NCBI GenBank assembly: GCA_022410635.1
Contig: JAJVDF010000347.1
Span: forward strand, 664,776 to 728,775
From: Tretioscincus oriximinensis
Taxonomy: Eukaryota > Chordata > Lepidosauria > Squamata > Gymnophthalmidae
Length of the DNA stretch: 64,000 nucleotides
Direction: 5' to 3'
Part shown: piece by piece, positions 34,881-47,784 of the stretch
How positions within the stretch are numbered: position 1 is the first letter of the stretch
How the letters are laid out: each line of letters starts with the position of its first letter
The notes under the pieces: model-generated
Databases searched by the model: none
What the model was told of the DNA's origin: nothing
Seen by the model: only the letters and a program-made list of their open reading frames with translations
Translations under genes and position numbers: made by a program

Positions 34881-37344
34881 AACATGCAACTTGCTCCTGT
34901 CTCTTTATTTTCTGCTTGATGGGACTTAACTTTTTTCTCCTTGGTATGTGCACATGCCAAGGGGAAAAACTAGTCTCTAAGACCTAGAGCATTCAATACA
35001 GGCTACTTCTGTATGAGGTGGTCCAGGAAAGGCTGGAGAAACAAGATAGCCTTTTCTTCCACATATTCTCCAAGATTCACTGACGAATGAATCTCCATTG
35101 CATGCAGCATTCATTACAGCAGATCCCAGAATGAAACATTTGACAAGTTAGAAGCATGTATTTTGCCTCCTGACTGGCAAAAGATATTTCCAGGATCCAA
35201 GGAAGATTCCTGGAATTTCTTCTTACTTTCTAGGGCACCAGAGCTGTACAATCCTTCTTCTTTTTCATTCCAAATATTAATCAGGTATAGGACACCATGA
35301 CCATTGGAAATGATGTTTTAGAAGTTTTTTTTAGATACATGTATTTCTTGCTATTATTGTATCACCATTTGGTGGAAGGGCCGCTATGTATCATCATCAT
35401 AATCTTCATCCTCATTGTTAGTATTATTCAGCATCATTAATTATGCCTATTATCTGACAGTGATGACATCAAAAAAAGCATAAGATGTCCTATTTCTTTG
35501 CCACCACTGTATTCTCAGCCAACTAACTGAGTCTAACATAACTTTTAGTTTCTCTATGAAACATATTCACCCCAACCCCCTGGCATTCGCTCTAACGGGG
35601 TTTCACCTGCATAAGTTTCAAGTTATCCATAAATGGGGCTTTCAGCAAAAGAAATAGCAAAATTGTCAAGAAGACTAAGGAAATCTCTACCCACTCCAAG
35701 CACTGCTTGTATATTGGGGCTGCCTTTAATGCAGAAATTTGCAATCACAATATAAAAACGTCTTTGCTAAATGCTATTAGTACCCAATTTTCATAGCAAA
35801 GGGCAGGGCAGGCTTTAGAGGAAAGCAGTTTTTACTTTCTGTACAGTACTGCCAATCTTTCTGATACAAACAATCCCACTCATTCCAACTGAGTGACAAC
35901 ATGCCACACGACATGCAAACCATACGAGTTACAATACAACATTCATACTTCTATCAAGAATGTTTCCACAAAGCAGAAATGATTCAGGTCTACTAAAAAA
36001 TAGTATATGCACGGTAGGTTTGTAATTATTCCACTGCTGTAGAAGTGCAACTGATGGATTCCAGGCCACATCTTCACATGACACATTTTCATTCAATTTC
36101 AGCACAGGAGAGGAGAACACAGGCATGTGGAGCAAAGAAAGGCTAGAGAATACAACCTTCGCATTCCAGAGCTAGGAGCAAGAATGCTTTTGCCTGGGGG
36201 AGTATGAAAGATTAGAAACATTCCCCCAGCTAAAGAATAGAAATTGTTCTCGGAGACCGTTCTCTGAATATAAGTGAGAAAAGATCTTTATAATTGCAAA
36301 CAGCAAGAAGTATAGCTGGAAGTCGTTAGCATTGTGTTATATAGTGAGCCTCTTCATTTATCTACTGTACTAATTTAAGATGCTTATTAATTTAACATTG
36401 ATACTTTTAGTAGCTTCAACAACAGTACATAAAAACATTAAATACCTTCAGGCATGCTTAATAGATGTCAACATCTTGTGATCATAAATTTGAAATGTGT
36501 TAGAATTGCTTCAGCATACCTGATCATGCACCAATTTAATGGCATTAAATGGTCCCATCTGTACTCATTTCCCCTTACATTGCAGACAGGTACTATATAA
36601 ATAAAACCTGAGCTTGGGCACTGAGAACTAAACATTATTTGCTAACAAGCACTCAAAACACTCAATGAAGGTTACAGCACTGTTGAGAACAGTGCTTAAA
36701 AATAACCTCATAACTCCTGTTGTCCATTCAAACTCAGCATCATTTGGATATGAGAATGACTTAGGATCTTAAATATTAGCCTAATTAGTATTGGGTCAGA
36801 GATATGAAATACCTTAGTGCAGATCTATGCTACAAGACTGGTTTTATTTTAACTTAATATGATGCTCCATAAATAATTAGAAGAATTACAGAAATGTCAA
36901 ATAATTGTTTACATAATAAAATTCCCTTTACAGAATTACAATCACCTAACACATAAACTTTCATGAAACTAAACCAGTTACATCACTGGGGCACAATGTA
37001 CTCTGAGGTGGAAAGCCATGGCTGTTTCTAAGACTTTGAATCGAAGGTTTGTATGCCAATGAGTCACTGACATGTTTAAAAAAGAGAACTTCAAAGATTT
37101 GAGCTCCAGAGGGGTTTTTTACTTGCCAGAAGCAACACAAATTTCTTATATAACTTTTTTTTTGTTCCTAATAGCGATCATATTTCAGGAAGCTATAACG
37201 CATGAGAAATTCGCTTGCACTGAGTATTATACAACACTTCGCATAGAAAAGCTTTCAATAATAGATATCCAGGATGCAGAGCAGAAATTAGAAGACATTC
37301 TTATCTGACTTCTTTTGTTTTAGGTTTTCATGATTTGAAGGCAT
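34881..37344. other. Intronic sequence, nothing recognised
   Basis: No gene or repeat partner noticed. Confidence 0.4.
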
Positions 37345-37402
37345 CACCTTATTGAAGCCAGTAATGTATAAGATCTGGGCAGTAGTTAGATGGGAGACTG
37401 CC
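37345..37402 (+). mobile_element. 5S rRNA-derived SINE fragment
   Basis: The stretch around 37370-37402 (GGGCAGTAGTTAGATGGGAG then ACTGCCTGGGAA) matches the 3' half of 5S rRNA (TTGGATGGGAGACCGCCTGGGAA), the head of 5S-derived SINEs. The first half of the promoter is degraded. Not a functional 5S gene. Confidence 0.65.
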
Positions 37403-38114
37403 TGGGAACCACATATATATTATTGTGAGATCTATAATGGAAGGAAGATGAGTAAAACTGCAAGGAAAATAAACAATATGCACCCAGTTTTCTGCTCAAG
37501 AACATTTCTGCTCAAGGGAACATATATTTGGATTACTGAGGGCATGTTGAGAAAACCTTCCCTATGGCTGCATTTTTCTGATAATGGGTGACAAGGGTTC
37601 TCCATCTTCAATAATCATTAAAAAAGAAGACATTTTAGCAGGTGCAGTTTATAATGCTTGCAGCACCTATTGAAATTTCCCCTTTAAGGCATCATTAAAG
37701 ATCCAGAAACTCTATCCTGGGTTTGTTTTTTTTCCTGGTAACATTATATATTCCTAGACAAAAAGAAGAAATGTATAAAAAGAGGAATAGTCTATACGTT
37801 TCTAGGATGATTTAATAAATGTAAGATCTACTGCAATAAAGATTTAAATTTAGAATTAAGAAATTGAAAGAGAACTCAGACCTCTAGTAGAAAGCAGACA
37901 TACTTTGAAAAAGTCGTTCCTGGAAGAAAAGACAATCTTTTCCCATTTTCATAAAAAAGTACCATATTGATCAACAGAAGTGCGACTATAAACCTGCTGT
38001 TTGGGCCATATTGCAGCCTTCATTTCAAGGCAATTCCCATCAGTCATCTTCCTAGTAACAATTCCTATTCCAAAATTAACTGTGCTTTCTCCATTACCTA
38101 CCAGGTGAAGTTCC
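37403..38114. other. Intronic sequence, nothing recognised
   Basis: May include the body of the 5S-derived SINE to its left; otherwise unassigned. Confidence 0.4.
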
Positions 38115-38420
38115 TAAATCAGTGGAGGCACTAATGACTCAGTCTCTAAGGAGATGGTCTCTCATCTGGGAGACTGGGTTTCAAAGCCCTGTGTCAGACA
38201 TGGGAAGGGGTGAGCAACTCCCACTAGCCTGTATCTGGCCAACCCAGCTATTTGAAAGCATGAATTGCAAGAAATTGCAACTGATTGCAAGTAGTTACAT
38301 GGGAACCACCATAGCCTGGTAGGGAAAATAGATTATCAGCCTTTGGGCAAAATACCTTTGTAAGCCACTTTGAAAGAAGAGAAAAGTAGGGTATAAGAAC
38401 CCAGTTCTTCTTCTTCTAAA
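38115..38420 (+). mobile_element. tRNA-derived SINE, sense copy
   Basis: tRNA-like head with box A-like GACTCAGTCTCTAAGG and box B-like GGGTTTCAAAGCCC (38176-38189). The middle, GAATTGCAAGAAATTGCAAC, is shared with the antisense copy at 705-931. The tail reads AGCCACTTTGAAAGAAGAG, GGGTATAAGAACC and TTC repeats (38404-38417). This copy is more complete at its 3' end. Confidence 0.75.
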
Positions 38421-39035
38421 TTATAGAACCAAAGAACTCCAATCTCCAGAATTACAATAGTGAAATAGGAAAAGGAAAAAAAGACTTCATCTTTCTTCTC
38501 CTTTCCATTTAGGTTTTTTTAACCACATGTTTCCTGGCTCCCACAGGTCAAGAAACAATAATCAGAAATTACAGACAAGAGTATCAGAGCTCGTACTCTT
38601 CATTTGGGATGACTACACCACAGCAGTGCAGCTCTTACTACAGCTTTTAGGGAAAAAATCAATACTGATATTGCAAACCACTTTCTACTTTGAAAGTGAC
38701 TGTTTTGCAATTTAAAATCGATAGTCAAATGCTCATTACTGTCACATGGTTTTTTTTTAGAGCCACTGCTGTGAACAATCGTGGAAGGGAAAACAAAGTT
38801 TATTTTGTGTTTCAATTCAGTTCAGTTTATTCAGCAGAAATAATATGTATTCTCCAATGTCATTTTGTTTCACTTAAATCATGAGAGCACAGGCTTGATT
38901 CTTAGAACTTCCATACTTAGAATCCTAGGTAGTCATTTGTTTCTCCTGTAATTTAGTACTTGATGCTATAATGTTCTATTCTGTCCTCTCTTGTTTTGAC
39001 AGGAAAAAAGGATGCTGCTTCTCCACTTATGGCTG

Positions 39036-39204
39036 ATTTCAGAGAAGTAACTGTATTAATCTGGGACCATAATATCTAGCAAGGAGGTCTTATAGTACTT
39101 TAGAGACAAATCTATTTCATCTGAAGAAGCAGTCTTGCCCATGAAACTTCATGCTGCCTACTTTTTTCTTGTTAGTCTCCAAAATGACATCCCTTGCTAG
39201 ATAT
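39036..39204. mobile_element. Penelope-like repeat, diverged copy
   Basis: Same layout as 16994-17213: a TTTCAGAGAAGTAACTGTAT leader, inverted tips (ATATCTAGCAAGG at 39071, CCTTGCTAGATAT at 39192-39204), a CTGAAGAAG ... ATGAAAC core at 39121-39148, and a GTTAGTCTCCAAA end. Flanked by TCCACTTATGG[C/T]TG at 39022-39035 and 39205-39218, a 14-bp duplication with one mismatch. Confidence 0.75.
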
Positions 39205-39394
39205 TCCACTTATGGTTGTTAACGTTGAGTTTCACAGAGTCATGGCAGATCCTGGTTGATTGCAAGAGCACCTTTATGCAGTTTTCTTAGAAGAGATACA
39301 GAAGTGGGTTGTTATTTTTTATTTCTGGGGAGAGGCTGATGATTGAAATGGCAACTGCTGCTTTTAGTTCTGCATTTCCACTCCTGGTATCAAT

Positions 39395-39550
39395 AGGTAC
39401 CTCACCTCTTTCATCTGGCCTTTGGCTGAAGTAATGTCATCTTTGATCCCGATTTTAGATATTGTTTTATACTGTTTTTAATTTGTTAATTTTGTAATGA
39501 TGTTTCACTGTTGGCCACCCTGAGACCTTCGTGTATAGGGTGGGGCAAAT
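39395..39550 (+). mobile_element. L2-like LINE 3' tail
   Basis: Begins like the ORF2 end of the element at 23180-23205 (CACCTCTTTCATCTGGCCTTTGGCTGA) and runs to a CCACCCTGAGACCTTCGTGT / GGGTGGGGCAAAT end, a typical L2-like tail without its final repeats. Confidence 0.7.
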
Positions 39551-40011
39551 CACCCTCTGAAGCACTGATGTGTTTTAAAATAGAGACATGGAGTGGTTCT
39601 TAGGAGAGTCAGACAATCATGGAACATTTCACCAGACCTCGCTGCATAAACTGGCTCCTTAAAGATTTGACCAATATTATTATCTTAAGGGAATTAAAGC
39701 TGCTGAGGAAAGATAGCCAACCTTTTAATTTTGAAACAGGAAAACTTGAAATCTTAATGGATTGAGAAATTCACAACTTGAGGTATTTTCCTTATGTGTG
39801 TGTGTTTTGAAATAATCATCCAGATTCAGTGATAGATGTTTCATTTCCTTGTAAGGATGAGTTTACATGGGAAATAATGAAAATTATTACAGTCTGTCAA
39901 TGCCTGCATTAAAAGTAATTTTGAAGCAGAAGCATCAAAAAATCTACCTCCAAGATGCATTTTGTGGACAATGTGGGTTAGAAATTGGAATGAAAACACT
40001 GACATCTATAT

Positions 40012-40258
40012 CAGTGGTTCCTAACCTGTGGGTTTTCTGTGGGGTCATGGGGTCGTGGATTATCTCCCCCCCCCCCACCTGTTATTTCCAGTTCCTGTTG
40101 TGGAAACATCTTGACTAACATCATTTCCTGTTCCTGGTTCTGGAAATGGCATTTTTGAGTGATGGCCAGAGCCAGAAGTGATGTTCCAGAAAAGGTGGGG
40201 GCAGGCTGCATGAAAATGGGCCTCCATAAATGTGATGCAAAAAAAAGGGAGCCACTTG
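40012..40258. mobile_element. hAT-like MITE with 8-bp duplication
   Basis: Ends CAGTGGTTCCTAACCTGTGG and GGGAGCCACTTG. Flanks are ATCTATAT (40004-40011) and GTCTATAT (40259-40266): 7 of 8 bases identical, and resembling the GTCTATAT flanks of the SPIN-like element at 13260. Contains a C-run at 40067-40076. No transposase. Confidence 0.75.
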
Positions 40259-40342
40259 GTCTATATCTTTCACTAATGGCTATGGACTATTACTTTGAAG
40301 CCTCTTTTGTATTACTCTTTTATACCTGAGGAATGAGATCTG

Positions 40343-40771
40343 TGGCCGCTTCCACACTAGGGTTTATTCTGGGATATACCAAGACAGAGATCTGCTATCC
40401 ATATGTGATGTAGACTTTGGCAGTAATGGGTTGCCAAAGCCCAGGACAATCCCATGCAAACTCTGTTCTATCTCCCCCACAGGCTTGCCCAATAACAACC
40501 ATCCTGGGCTCCCTCGGTGAGGAGAGGATGATTTTTATCCCGATGCCTTCAAGAGCAATAGGGAGGTAATCTCAGCACTGATACTGCAATAGAGATACCT
40601 ATGAATCCCTCAGAAATGGACGTTCAGGGTTACTGCCATAAGGCTTCCACAAACTTCACCTCTCTATGCCAAAGTCCTAAGTATGGGTCTGCCATAGACT
40701 GCATTAGCATGTGCGCAGCAGACCCTATTCTGAGATGTATTCCAGAAGAAAGCCTAATGTGGAAACGCTGA
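40343..40771. mobile_element. MITE with about 30-bp imperfect inverted ends
   Basis: Left end GGCCGCTTCCACACTAGGGT..TTCTGG is the imperfect complement of the right end CCAGAAGAAAGCCTAATGTGG..CGCTG. A similar left end occurs at 47450 (CCCCTTTCCACACTGGCTTT). Non-coding; hAT-like by its style of ends but unassigned. Confidence 0.55.
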
Positions 40772-42376
40772 TACCTTATACAACCCTTTTTGTACATGCT
40801 GGGATAAAGGAAGTTCTATTTTGCTCCTGATATTGTGTTTCCTTCCTAGTCCTGTTTCTGTTTCTGACGTTGGAAAGACAATTTAACACAGCTCTGAATC
40901 AAGCTGACAAAAGCTGTACATTTACACCTGATGAACGATTCAATCATCAGCCAGCTTATTAGAAATGCAGTCCAATGTCCTCTAAAGGTTGCGGAGTTCC
41001 CTAAAGAATTCAAACTACTAAATCAATACTTTAATTAAAGGACANTGAATTAGAAACCAAGGAATCATACCTAATGCCTTCAAATGGAAAACAACACTTG
41101 CAATGCTTCCTTATTTTTGCTATTAAATCAGACTCATTAATAAGCTCTAGCAAAGTTAATTAAAAGATAATGTCAGTGAAATTTCGCGTTCCAGATTTGT
41201 AGCATTGGAGCTTATTAAAAGGTGAAGCAAAATGGCATCAGGTCAGATTGATGATATACTAAAGCATCAGAAGCTGACTTAGCACATTCTTCAGTTGCGA
41301 TAGGACAGTAAAAAAATCAGTTTGGCTCAAATGTGTGATTTTCCCCCCATATTTCCTGTGAATGCAGACTGCCATTTTTGACCCTGTGTTAATGCATGAA
41401 TTGCAAAGAACCAGTTCTACATATATATATATTACTGGATGTTAAATGTGCATTATTTCTATGATTACTTTTCCTATTATGATCAGAACAGTACATGGTT
41501 CAAAAAACAGGTGAGTGGATGGATTATACACATAAATGTGACTATCCATTGTAGAAACTGGAAAATCTGCTCAAATGTAAAATTCCAACGGAGATAAAGG
41601 TTTCATACAGATGACCTCTAAACAAATCAGTGGCAACCCCACCATAGTCATACTAGAAAGGTAAGTGGTAGGACTTTTTCCTTTTCTGGGAAAACTCATC
41701 TGTCACTGTGTTTATTCCCAAAATAGTACTGTTGACTTCACAAATATACGGTTTCCACTTAGAATCCAGAATAGAGTTTTGCCCCTTTAATGATTGCCAA
41801 AAAGTGCCTTTCTAAGCTATACTGCACCTGGTGAAAAGTCCTCTCTTTTACAGTAATTAAAGGTCCAAAACTATTTTGGATTTTATGTGAGAACCCTAAA
41901 CAAACCTCAATATATGTGATGTCTTCCTGGACATACATATAATTGCTTCAAAGGCAAAAATAGTTGTGCACATGTGTAGCTGGAATAGTTGCGTACAATT
42001 TTCAGATACTTCGTGGTGGCAAAAATACATGGGCTTTATTCGTATTAGACCTTTTGAAATGGAATGGAAAACAGAATTGAGAGTTCTAAATTGAAATTGG
42101 AGTGAGGGCTAAAAATGCAGCAAAACCTACCTCAGCATCCACTCCAGGTTACAGTCCCCATTTTAGATTTCAGCACAGTAGCGAGTGCTCTCAAATCTGT
42201 CCCACAGGAAGCCTGCTGAAGAACCTGTTTTTCTGGTAAGGGTAGGGGGCGAGCAAGCAGCTGAGAGGATGTCAACTAAAGAGCCCTCCGCCCTGCCCCT
42301 TCGTTTTTTCGGCTCTTCACAATTTGAGGCTAAAAACAAGGGTTTGCGCCAGAGTAGGAAGCAAGGGGGGAGGGCG
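40772..42376. other. Intronic sequence, nothing recognised
   Basis: Short (AT) run at 41419-41431; nothing else noticed. Confidence 0.45.
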
Positions 42377-42383
42377 TCCTTGG

Positions 42384-42577
42384 TAGGCTGACCAGATGAC
42401 CGCTTTTTGGAGGGGTTGAAAACCCATTTTTGTGGTGCCTCCCGTTTTTTTCTGAGGAAAAAAAATTTAAAAAAATTAAAAAAAGCTTTTTTGAAAAAAA
42501 TTACTCAGAAAAAACTGGGAGGCACCCCAAAACTGGGTTTTCAAACCCAGCCCAAAAGGGGTCATCTGAACAGCCTA
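42384..42577. mobile_element. Fold-back hAT-like MITE, copy 2
   Basis: Same palindrome as 28708-28898, starting TAGGCTGACCAGATGACC. Flanked by TCCTTGG at 42377-42383 and 42579-42585, consistent with an 8-bp duplication whose last position differs. Confidence 0.85.
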
Positions 42578-42589
42578 TTCCTTGGTTAA

Positions 42590-42890
42590 CTTTCATTTCT
42601 CCTCCCCCTCCTCCTCTCTTCATCTCTGCCCTCCCTCCTTTCTTTCCTTCTTTCCACCCACCCACTCACCCATCCTTCCCTCCCCGCAGTGACTGATCGC
42701 TATTGAGCAGCTGAGGGGAGACAGATAGACAGAGGGGTCACCCACCTTTACACCCCTTCCCTCTCTCCCAAGCTGCAGAGCTATCCTGGGGAAAGAGGCC
42801 ACACTTTTCACTCTTCTGCCCTGCTTTCTTAGTAGCCGCCTGCCAGGAGCTGCTGCTGCAGCTGCCGCCCGAACATTGTCGGAGTACAAG
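42590..42890. repeat. Pyrimidine-rich, CpG-containing stretch
   Basis: 42598-42690 is an almost pure C/T tract of CTCC, CCTT and ACCC motifs. 42690-42890 is the most GC-rich unique-looking sequence in the intron. On the minus strand it holds an 89-codon frame with seven alanines in a row and, after it, a donor-like GTGAGT near 42672. It may be a simple-sequence region or an unrecognised exon or regulatory block; no function can be assigned. Confidence 0.4.
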
Positions 42891-43140
42891 TAAATTGAAT
42901 TACCAAATGGAGCAGCAACAATGGAAATTTACCACCTACTGCGCATTAGAAATCTGTTGTGTGCGCTTTGAGCAACATGGAAGCACTTCGGATACCGTTT
43001 TAATGTTATTGTTAATGTTAATGAGAATGTTGGACTTTGGATTCGGAGTTCTGCGCACGTTAAGGGGCAATGCACCTGCAGCCTTGGAAGTGTGTTTCCA
43101 GCCAGTGACAACCCAGGCACATGGAAAGCATTGGGGATGA

Positions 43141-45341
43141 CTAATTAGGGCTTTTAGCAATGACTCCAGGAGGTTTCTCCAAAATATTGCTAGATCTATC
43201 ACCACCTGCTCAAGTATTGTTACTGGAACTGTATTCAAATGATAATTCTGTTTCTCTTAACAGATTACAATCTGTTGAGGACCAAAGATCCCTTATATTT
43301 CTTACAAGGTACTCTGAAATATGGCAAGTTGCCATTACAAACAGGATCACATTCTGAATTATCTGCACAGGTCTATTATAAATTGCCCCTTCAGTGAGAA
43401 AGTTCCATCTCTCACATATCTGTTGACAATTTAAGAACAATGGAAAAAATATCTGGACTTTACTACCCTTGTGAAACCAAATGAAATGAAAATCTGATTT
43501 TTGAGTTTTTAGTGTTTCAACATTAAAGGCATTTTTCAAGATATAATTCCAAGAATAAAAAAAATGTGTTTGTAGGTTTTTTGGGGGGGAGAGATCACTT
43601 CAAAATAAAAGTAACTGAATGGTCATGACATCAATTACCTTTTTTTCTTCCTGTTTGCAACAAGAATAATTGTTCTCAAATTCCCAAAATGCTCCTCTGA
43701 TAAATTCTGGAGTTTTACTTTCTGACAGTTATCTTTTAACAAAAAACATGTTAGGCTGTTACGCATTCGGAAAACATTACTTTCTCACTTGAAAAAAAAA
43801 ACAAATCCCTGTATGAGAAATCCTATATAATAGATAAGCTGTTTGCAAATGATTACACCTTTGTCAGCTTTTGTAAGATCAGCACATTCAGGCAATGTAT
43901 GAGGCTTTCTAGTTTACTTCAACTTTCTCCAGGTTGCCATTAAAAAGACTGTGTCTGCCACAAGAGACTCCAATCCTATCTCAAGGGTGAGAGATACACT
44001 ATTTACATGGTCAGCACTTCCAGCATCTGAAGTTTTACCGGTCTTTGAGGCACCAAACATTTTGCAGCTCAATGAGATTTTGTACCAGGCAGAAATCAGC
44101 CCTCATTGGCTGCCCCTTCTGCTGAAGTCACAACATTGGGGGGGGGGGGGGGGGAGGAAGACGAATAGATAATAATATTTGCCCTCACTGTGGTCATTTG
44201 CACTCTGCCTAAAGCGTCTCTATACAGTTACATTTTGAGCTATAGAATTGTCTGCCAGATCCTACAGTATCTGCATCATTTACATCTTTAACAATAAGAC
44301 CAGTCACAATTACAGACTAAGCCTGTATTAGACATCAGGGGAGGGGGAAAGAAGTGTTTAAAGTAAAAATCCTGCCCCCGAAGTAGCCTCCCCCTATCAT
44401 TTGCCATTCGTTGTTAATTTGTTCCTTCACTGTTAAAGTAAGGAACTATTTCAACTATTTGCCTGAGTGGTTTACTACTCCTATATCTGAATTGGATTGA
44501 TATGTAGTTTTTAGCAAAAGTAGAACCAATTTACTGTTAATGTAAAAAACACTACTGTTCCTTGCCAGCTTTCCTCCCTGAGAAATTTCCTTTAGCCTTA
44601 TCACCCTCATATACTGCAGTGGCTCCTAGGGTGGTTTTCATTCAAATCCCTGTTGAGATTACAAAACGAGAATCACAAAATGCTACAAGGATAACAGAAA
44701 GCCGAGCCAAACTGGTGGTGGGAGGTGTGGGGGAGAGAGAGAGTTCTGATTTGGCCTGCTTTTCAATGTACTAGTACCGTACATGCAGCGTAAATATTCA
44801 GGGCATAAAGTTCTGCAAGCCTATTATCCTGGTTACATAGCTGCCAATACAAACAGAAAACATAACAATGGAAGTGCTGTTATCTTTCATAACTGCTAGA
44901 CAGAAAACAGGAAATCCTTTGGGCACCACCAGAATATACGCCAAGTCAAATTGAGACGGGAATAAGCAACTCAGAGCAAGGACATGATGTTATACATTTG
45001 AGGAAGTAAGAGAAAGACAGAGAGGTAAGGNCCATCTAGACATTGTGTTTAGCCCATAATACACCAAGGTACTAGAGTAAACAACTGGTAAATACAACAT
45101 TAACCTTCACCCCATTTTAAAGAGCCATTTAACTTAAGAGTTTTAAAAGACTGTTGGCTTGAAAAATGATCCTTTGCTAGAAGCTCTGTACGACTGCCAC
45201 ATATTCAGTCTAGCTACACTGAATGCAAGATCGTAACTTTCACAGCAAAAATAGCTATAAAACAGTTTTGAGCTCTTTAACATTATCACTTATCACACCT
45301 GTGCCATCACTATTCTTTCCCAGCAACTATCTTGCACATCT

Positions 45342-45378
<37 letters not shown>

Positions 45379-45433
45379 AATTCTTTTCACTTTTGCCTCA
45401 GAATTCTATCCAGTTTCATCTGTACTTCAAATG
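43141..45433. other. Intronic sequence with a G-tract and a CA microsatellite
   Basis: A run of 17 G lies at 44138-44154 and a (CA)n tract at 45343-45371 followed by TATATA. No gene recognised. Confidence 0.6.
45343..45371. repeat. (CA)n microsatellite
   Basis: About 14 uninterrupted CA units followed by a short TA run. Confidence 0.95.
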
Positions 45434-45565
45434 GGTCTTCACACCTTTATTCCACTATATTCCACAATAAAGCATGGATATTCTGGAATAAACCTGTCAA
45501 CACAATGCTTTAATGTGGAATATTCTACTATAGTAGTGGAATAAAAGTGAGGTGTGGATGCAGCC
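45434..45565. mobile_element. Palindromic MITE (family C), copy 1
   Basis: GGTCTTCACACCTTTATTCC...ATTCCACAATAAAGCATGG in the left half is mirrored by ATGCTTTAATGTGGAAT...GGAATAAAAGTGAGGTGTGG on the right. Related copy at 62886-63026. Non-coding. Confidence 0.7.
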
Positions 45566-47604
45566 TTAGTTTAGCAGATGGAAAATGATGGCATTTCAGG
45601 TTTTGAAATATGCCAAAATGAGTCATCATAGTGCCTGATGAAAGGGCATCTAACTGTTGTTATAGAACAATCTTCCTTTAGACATAGATCAGATCTCTTC
45701 ACTGAATTTTTGGAAACTAATAAAATCATTTATATTCAAGCTTTTGATATCAAATCTTGTCTTGGAGGATAGTGGGCCTATGCTTATCCTGTATTTCAAT
45801 TATTTGACAATTTAAAAAAATCAAAGTAAATAAAATTCTTAATCAGCAGCTCAAATTAAACTGTGGTAAAGATACTAGACTTACAAAAGCTTTCATATAG
45901 TTAACTTGATTTGATCTACTTTGGTGGGACATAACCTACAAAGATGTTTAGGAAACCACTTGAAAGCCAAATTTAAGAAGCTGCGGTAATTTTATCAGTG
46001 TAACAAATAAAAAGTGCTTTAGCATTCACAATTCAGAGTCCAACAAGTTCGATGGAAAAAGCACGAGCATTACAAATACCCCAACGACCATTGGATACAT
46101 GAAACAGTAAATATCACCAAATTGTAATGCAGCTGGAATGGGCTCACTTGCCTGATGTTTCATGTTCCTTGTTGTTTCGAGTAAACTACCTGATAATCTT
46201 GAAAAAGCATAAAAATATAGGATAATTGGATTAGAACATAAGAGAGTAAATGAACAAAACATACTTCTGCACATAATTGCTACTGCCTATTTACAAGAGT
46301 ATTGTATTTATGTAATATGTAGAAAAATGGCTACTTGAAATATACTGCAGCTCAAAACTAAAATATGTTCTAGGATTGTGAGCAGCAACTACAGCTAGTC
46401 TATAGCACTTAATTNTTGATGTCATGGATCATTACATTTACCAAGCAATGTACACTGTGTGTGAAAGTGCATGGCCTCTACGCTTGATTTGCCACAGAAC
46501 TGGCCACAACGAGTAGGTATAAATGACATCTAAGTAAAACATTACAATGTTACAACTCATGATCTAGAGCAACATGAAATTAAACAAACTCTGAAGTGTT
46601 GGTATTGCAAGTAATTTAATAACGAACAATTATGCAAATATTATTTGAATAGCCATCAATGAAGAGTCCATGGTTTTACATTTAAAAGATGCCAACAGCC
46701 CTTAAAACTATTTATTTATATTAATGCAGAAAAAAACAGTTCATTCATAAACAATTTAGAGAAGCTATAAAAAGAGAGTTATGCCGGTGGTAGTTTACAC
46801 TATTAGAAGGGGTCACCCATGCCAAACAGACCTGGATTCAGCCAAAGATAATAATTAGTCAGGTTGAAAGACACCTGAATTGTCTGGCTGAGCTTTGGCT
46901 GCTAAGCATTATCAAAATTACAGGAAAATGCAGAAAGCAGAATGCACACTGCAGACTTCTAACATTAAACACAAAAGGTTTGGTGAAAATAACTCAGGAA
47001 TCTTAAAAAAAACCCAAATCATATTAATGCCTCAAAATGCTCTAGGCTTCATTGTGTTCCAGAAAAGAGTCTAAGGAGCCTGCTGTTCATATGCCATTCT
47101 GAGCTAGCATAGACCATGGCAGTGCTTGTGCAACAGTGGAAAAGAGACAACCAAGATTCTAACAACACTATATCTGCAAAAACAAAGTAAGTCTTTATGT
47201 CATAAAAGCTAGAAATGTACCATATGTATTTCTATTTCAAAGAGGGGCAATGTGAGAGCATATTTGAATTGCCAAATCACTGTAGAAATTTCTTAGAAAN
47301 AATTTTTTGCTTAAAATCTTGCAAAAAGGAATAGAGCCATATATGAAAAGAAATGCAGCATTTGCCACAGACAAGATACATGAAAAGGCAGTGGGACATG
47401 GGATCAGAGGGTAAGAAGAATAACAATGTTCAGAGACTGCAGCCCCTTTCCACACTGGCTTTCATGCTGTGACCAATCCAGAATAAAACAGTCTCCATGT
47501 TCCTGGGATGAAATTCAAGCTCTATCCCACCACATTTTTTCTGTGTGGATTGGCCTAGAGCACCAAAAATGATGACTTAGACCAGTATATTAGAATTCAA
47601 AGAA
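45566..47604. other. Intronic sequence, nothing firmly recognised
   Basis: 47445-47560 resembles the left end of the MITE at 40343. Otherwise unassigned. Confidence 0.4.
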
Positions 47605-47740
47605 TTAGTTCTGTTAGTTTGGATATAGAATTTCTAGCAAGNGAGTCTCTTAGAATCTCAGAGACTAACAACAACAAAAACAGGAAACATGAATTTTCAT
47701 AAACATGTCCACCTTTTGAGCTGCTGCTCCAATGCATTTG
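47605..47740 (-). mobile_element. Penelope-like repeat, strongly diverged copy
   Basis: The order TGTTAGT, AGCAAG.GAG, GAGACTAAC, then CATGAATTTTCATAAACATG matches the left arm of the palindromes at 57491 and 16994 (TGTTAGT, AGCAAAG, GAGACTAAC, CATAAGCTTTC). The hammerhead-like core is degraded. Confidence 0.5.
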
Positions 47741-47784
47741 AAGTTGTCTACAAAAACACATGAAGCCTACATTTTTCTTCTTAG

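Noticed and set aside
44138..44154. G-run as a regulatory quadruplex
   Set aside because: A single homopolymer run without spaced G-tracts; may be partly a sequencing artefact.
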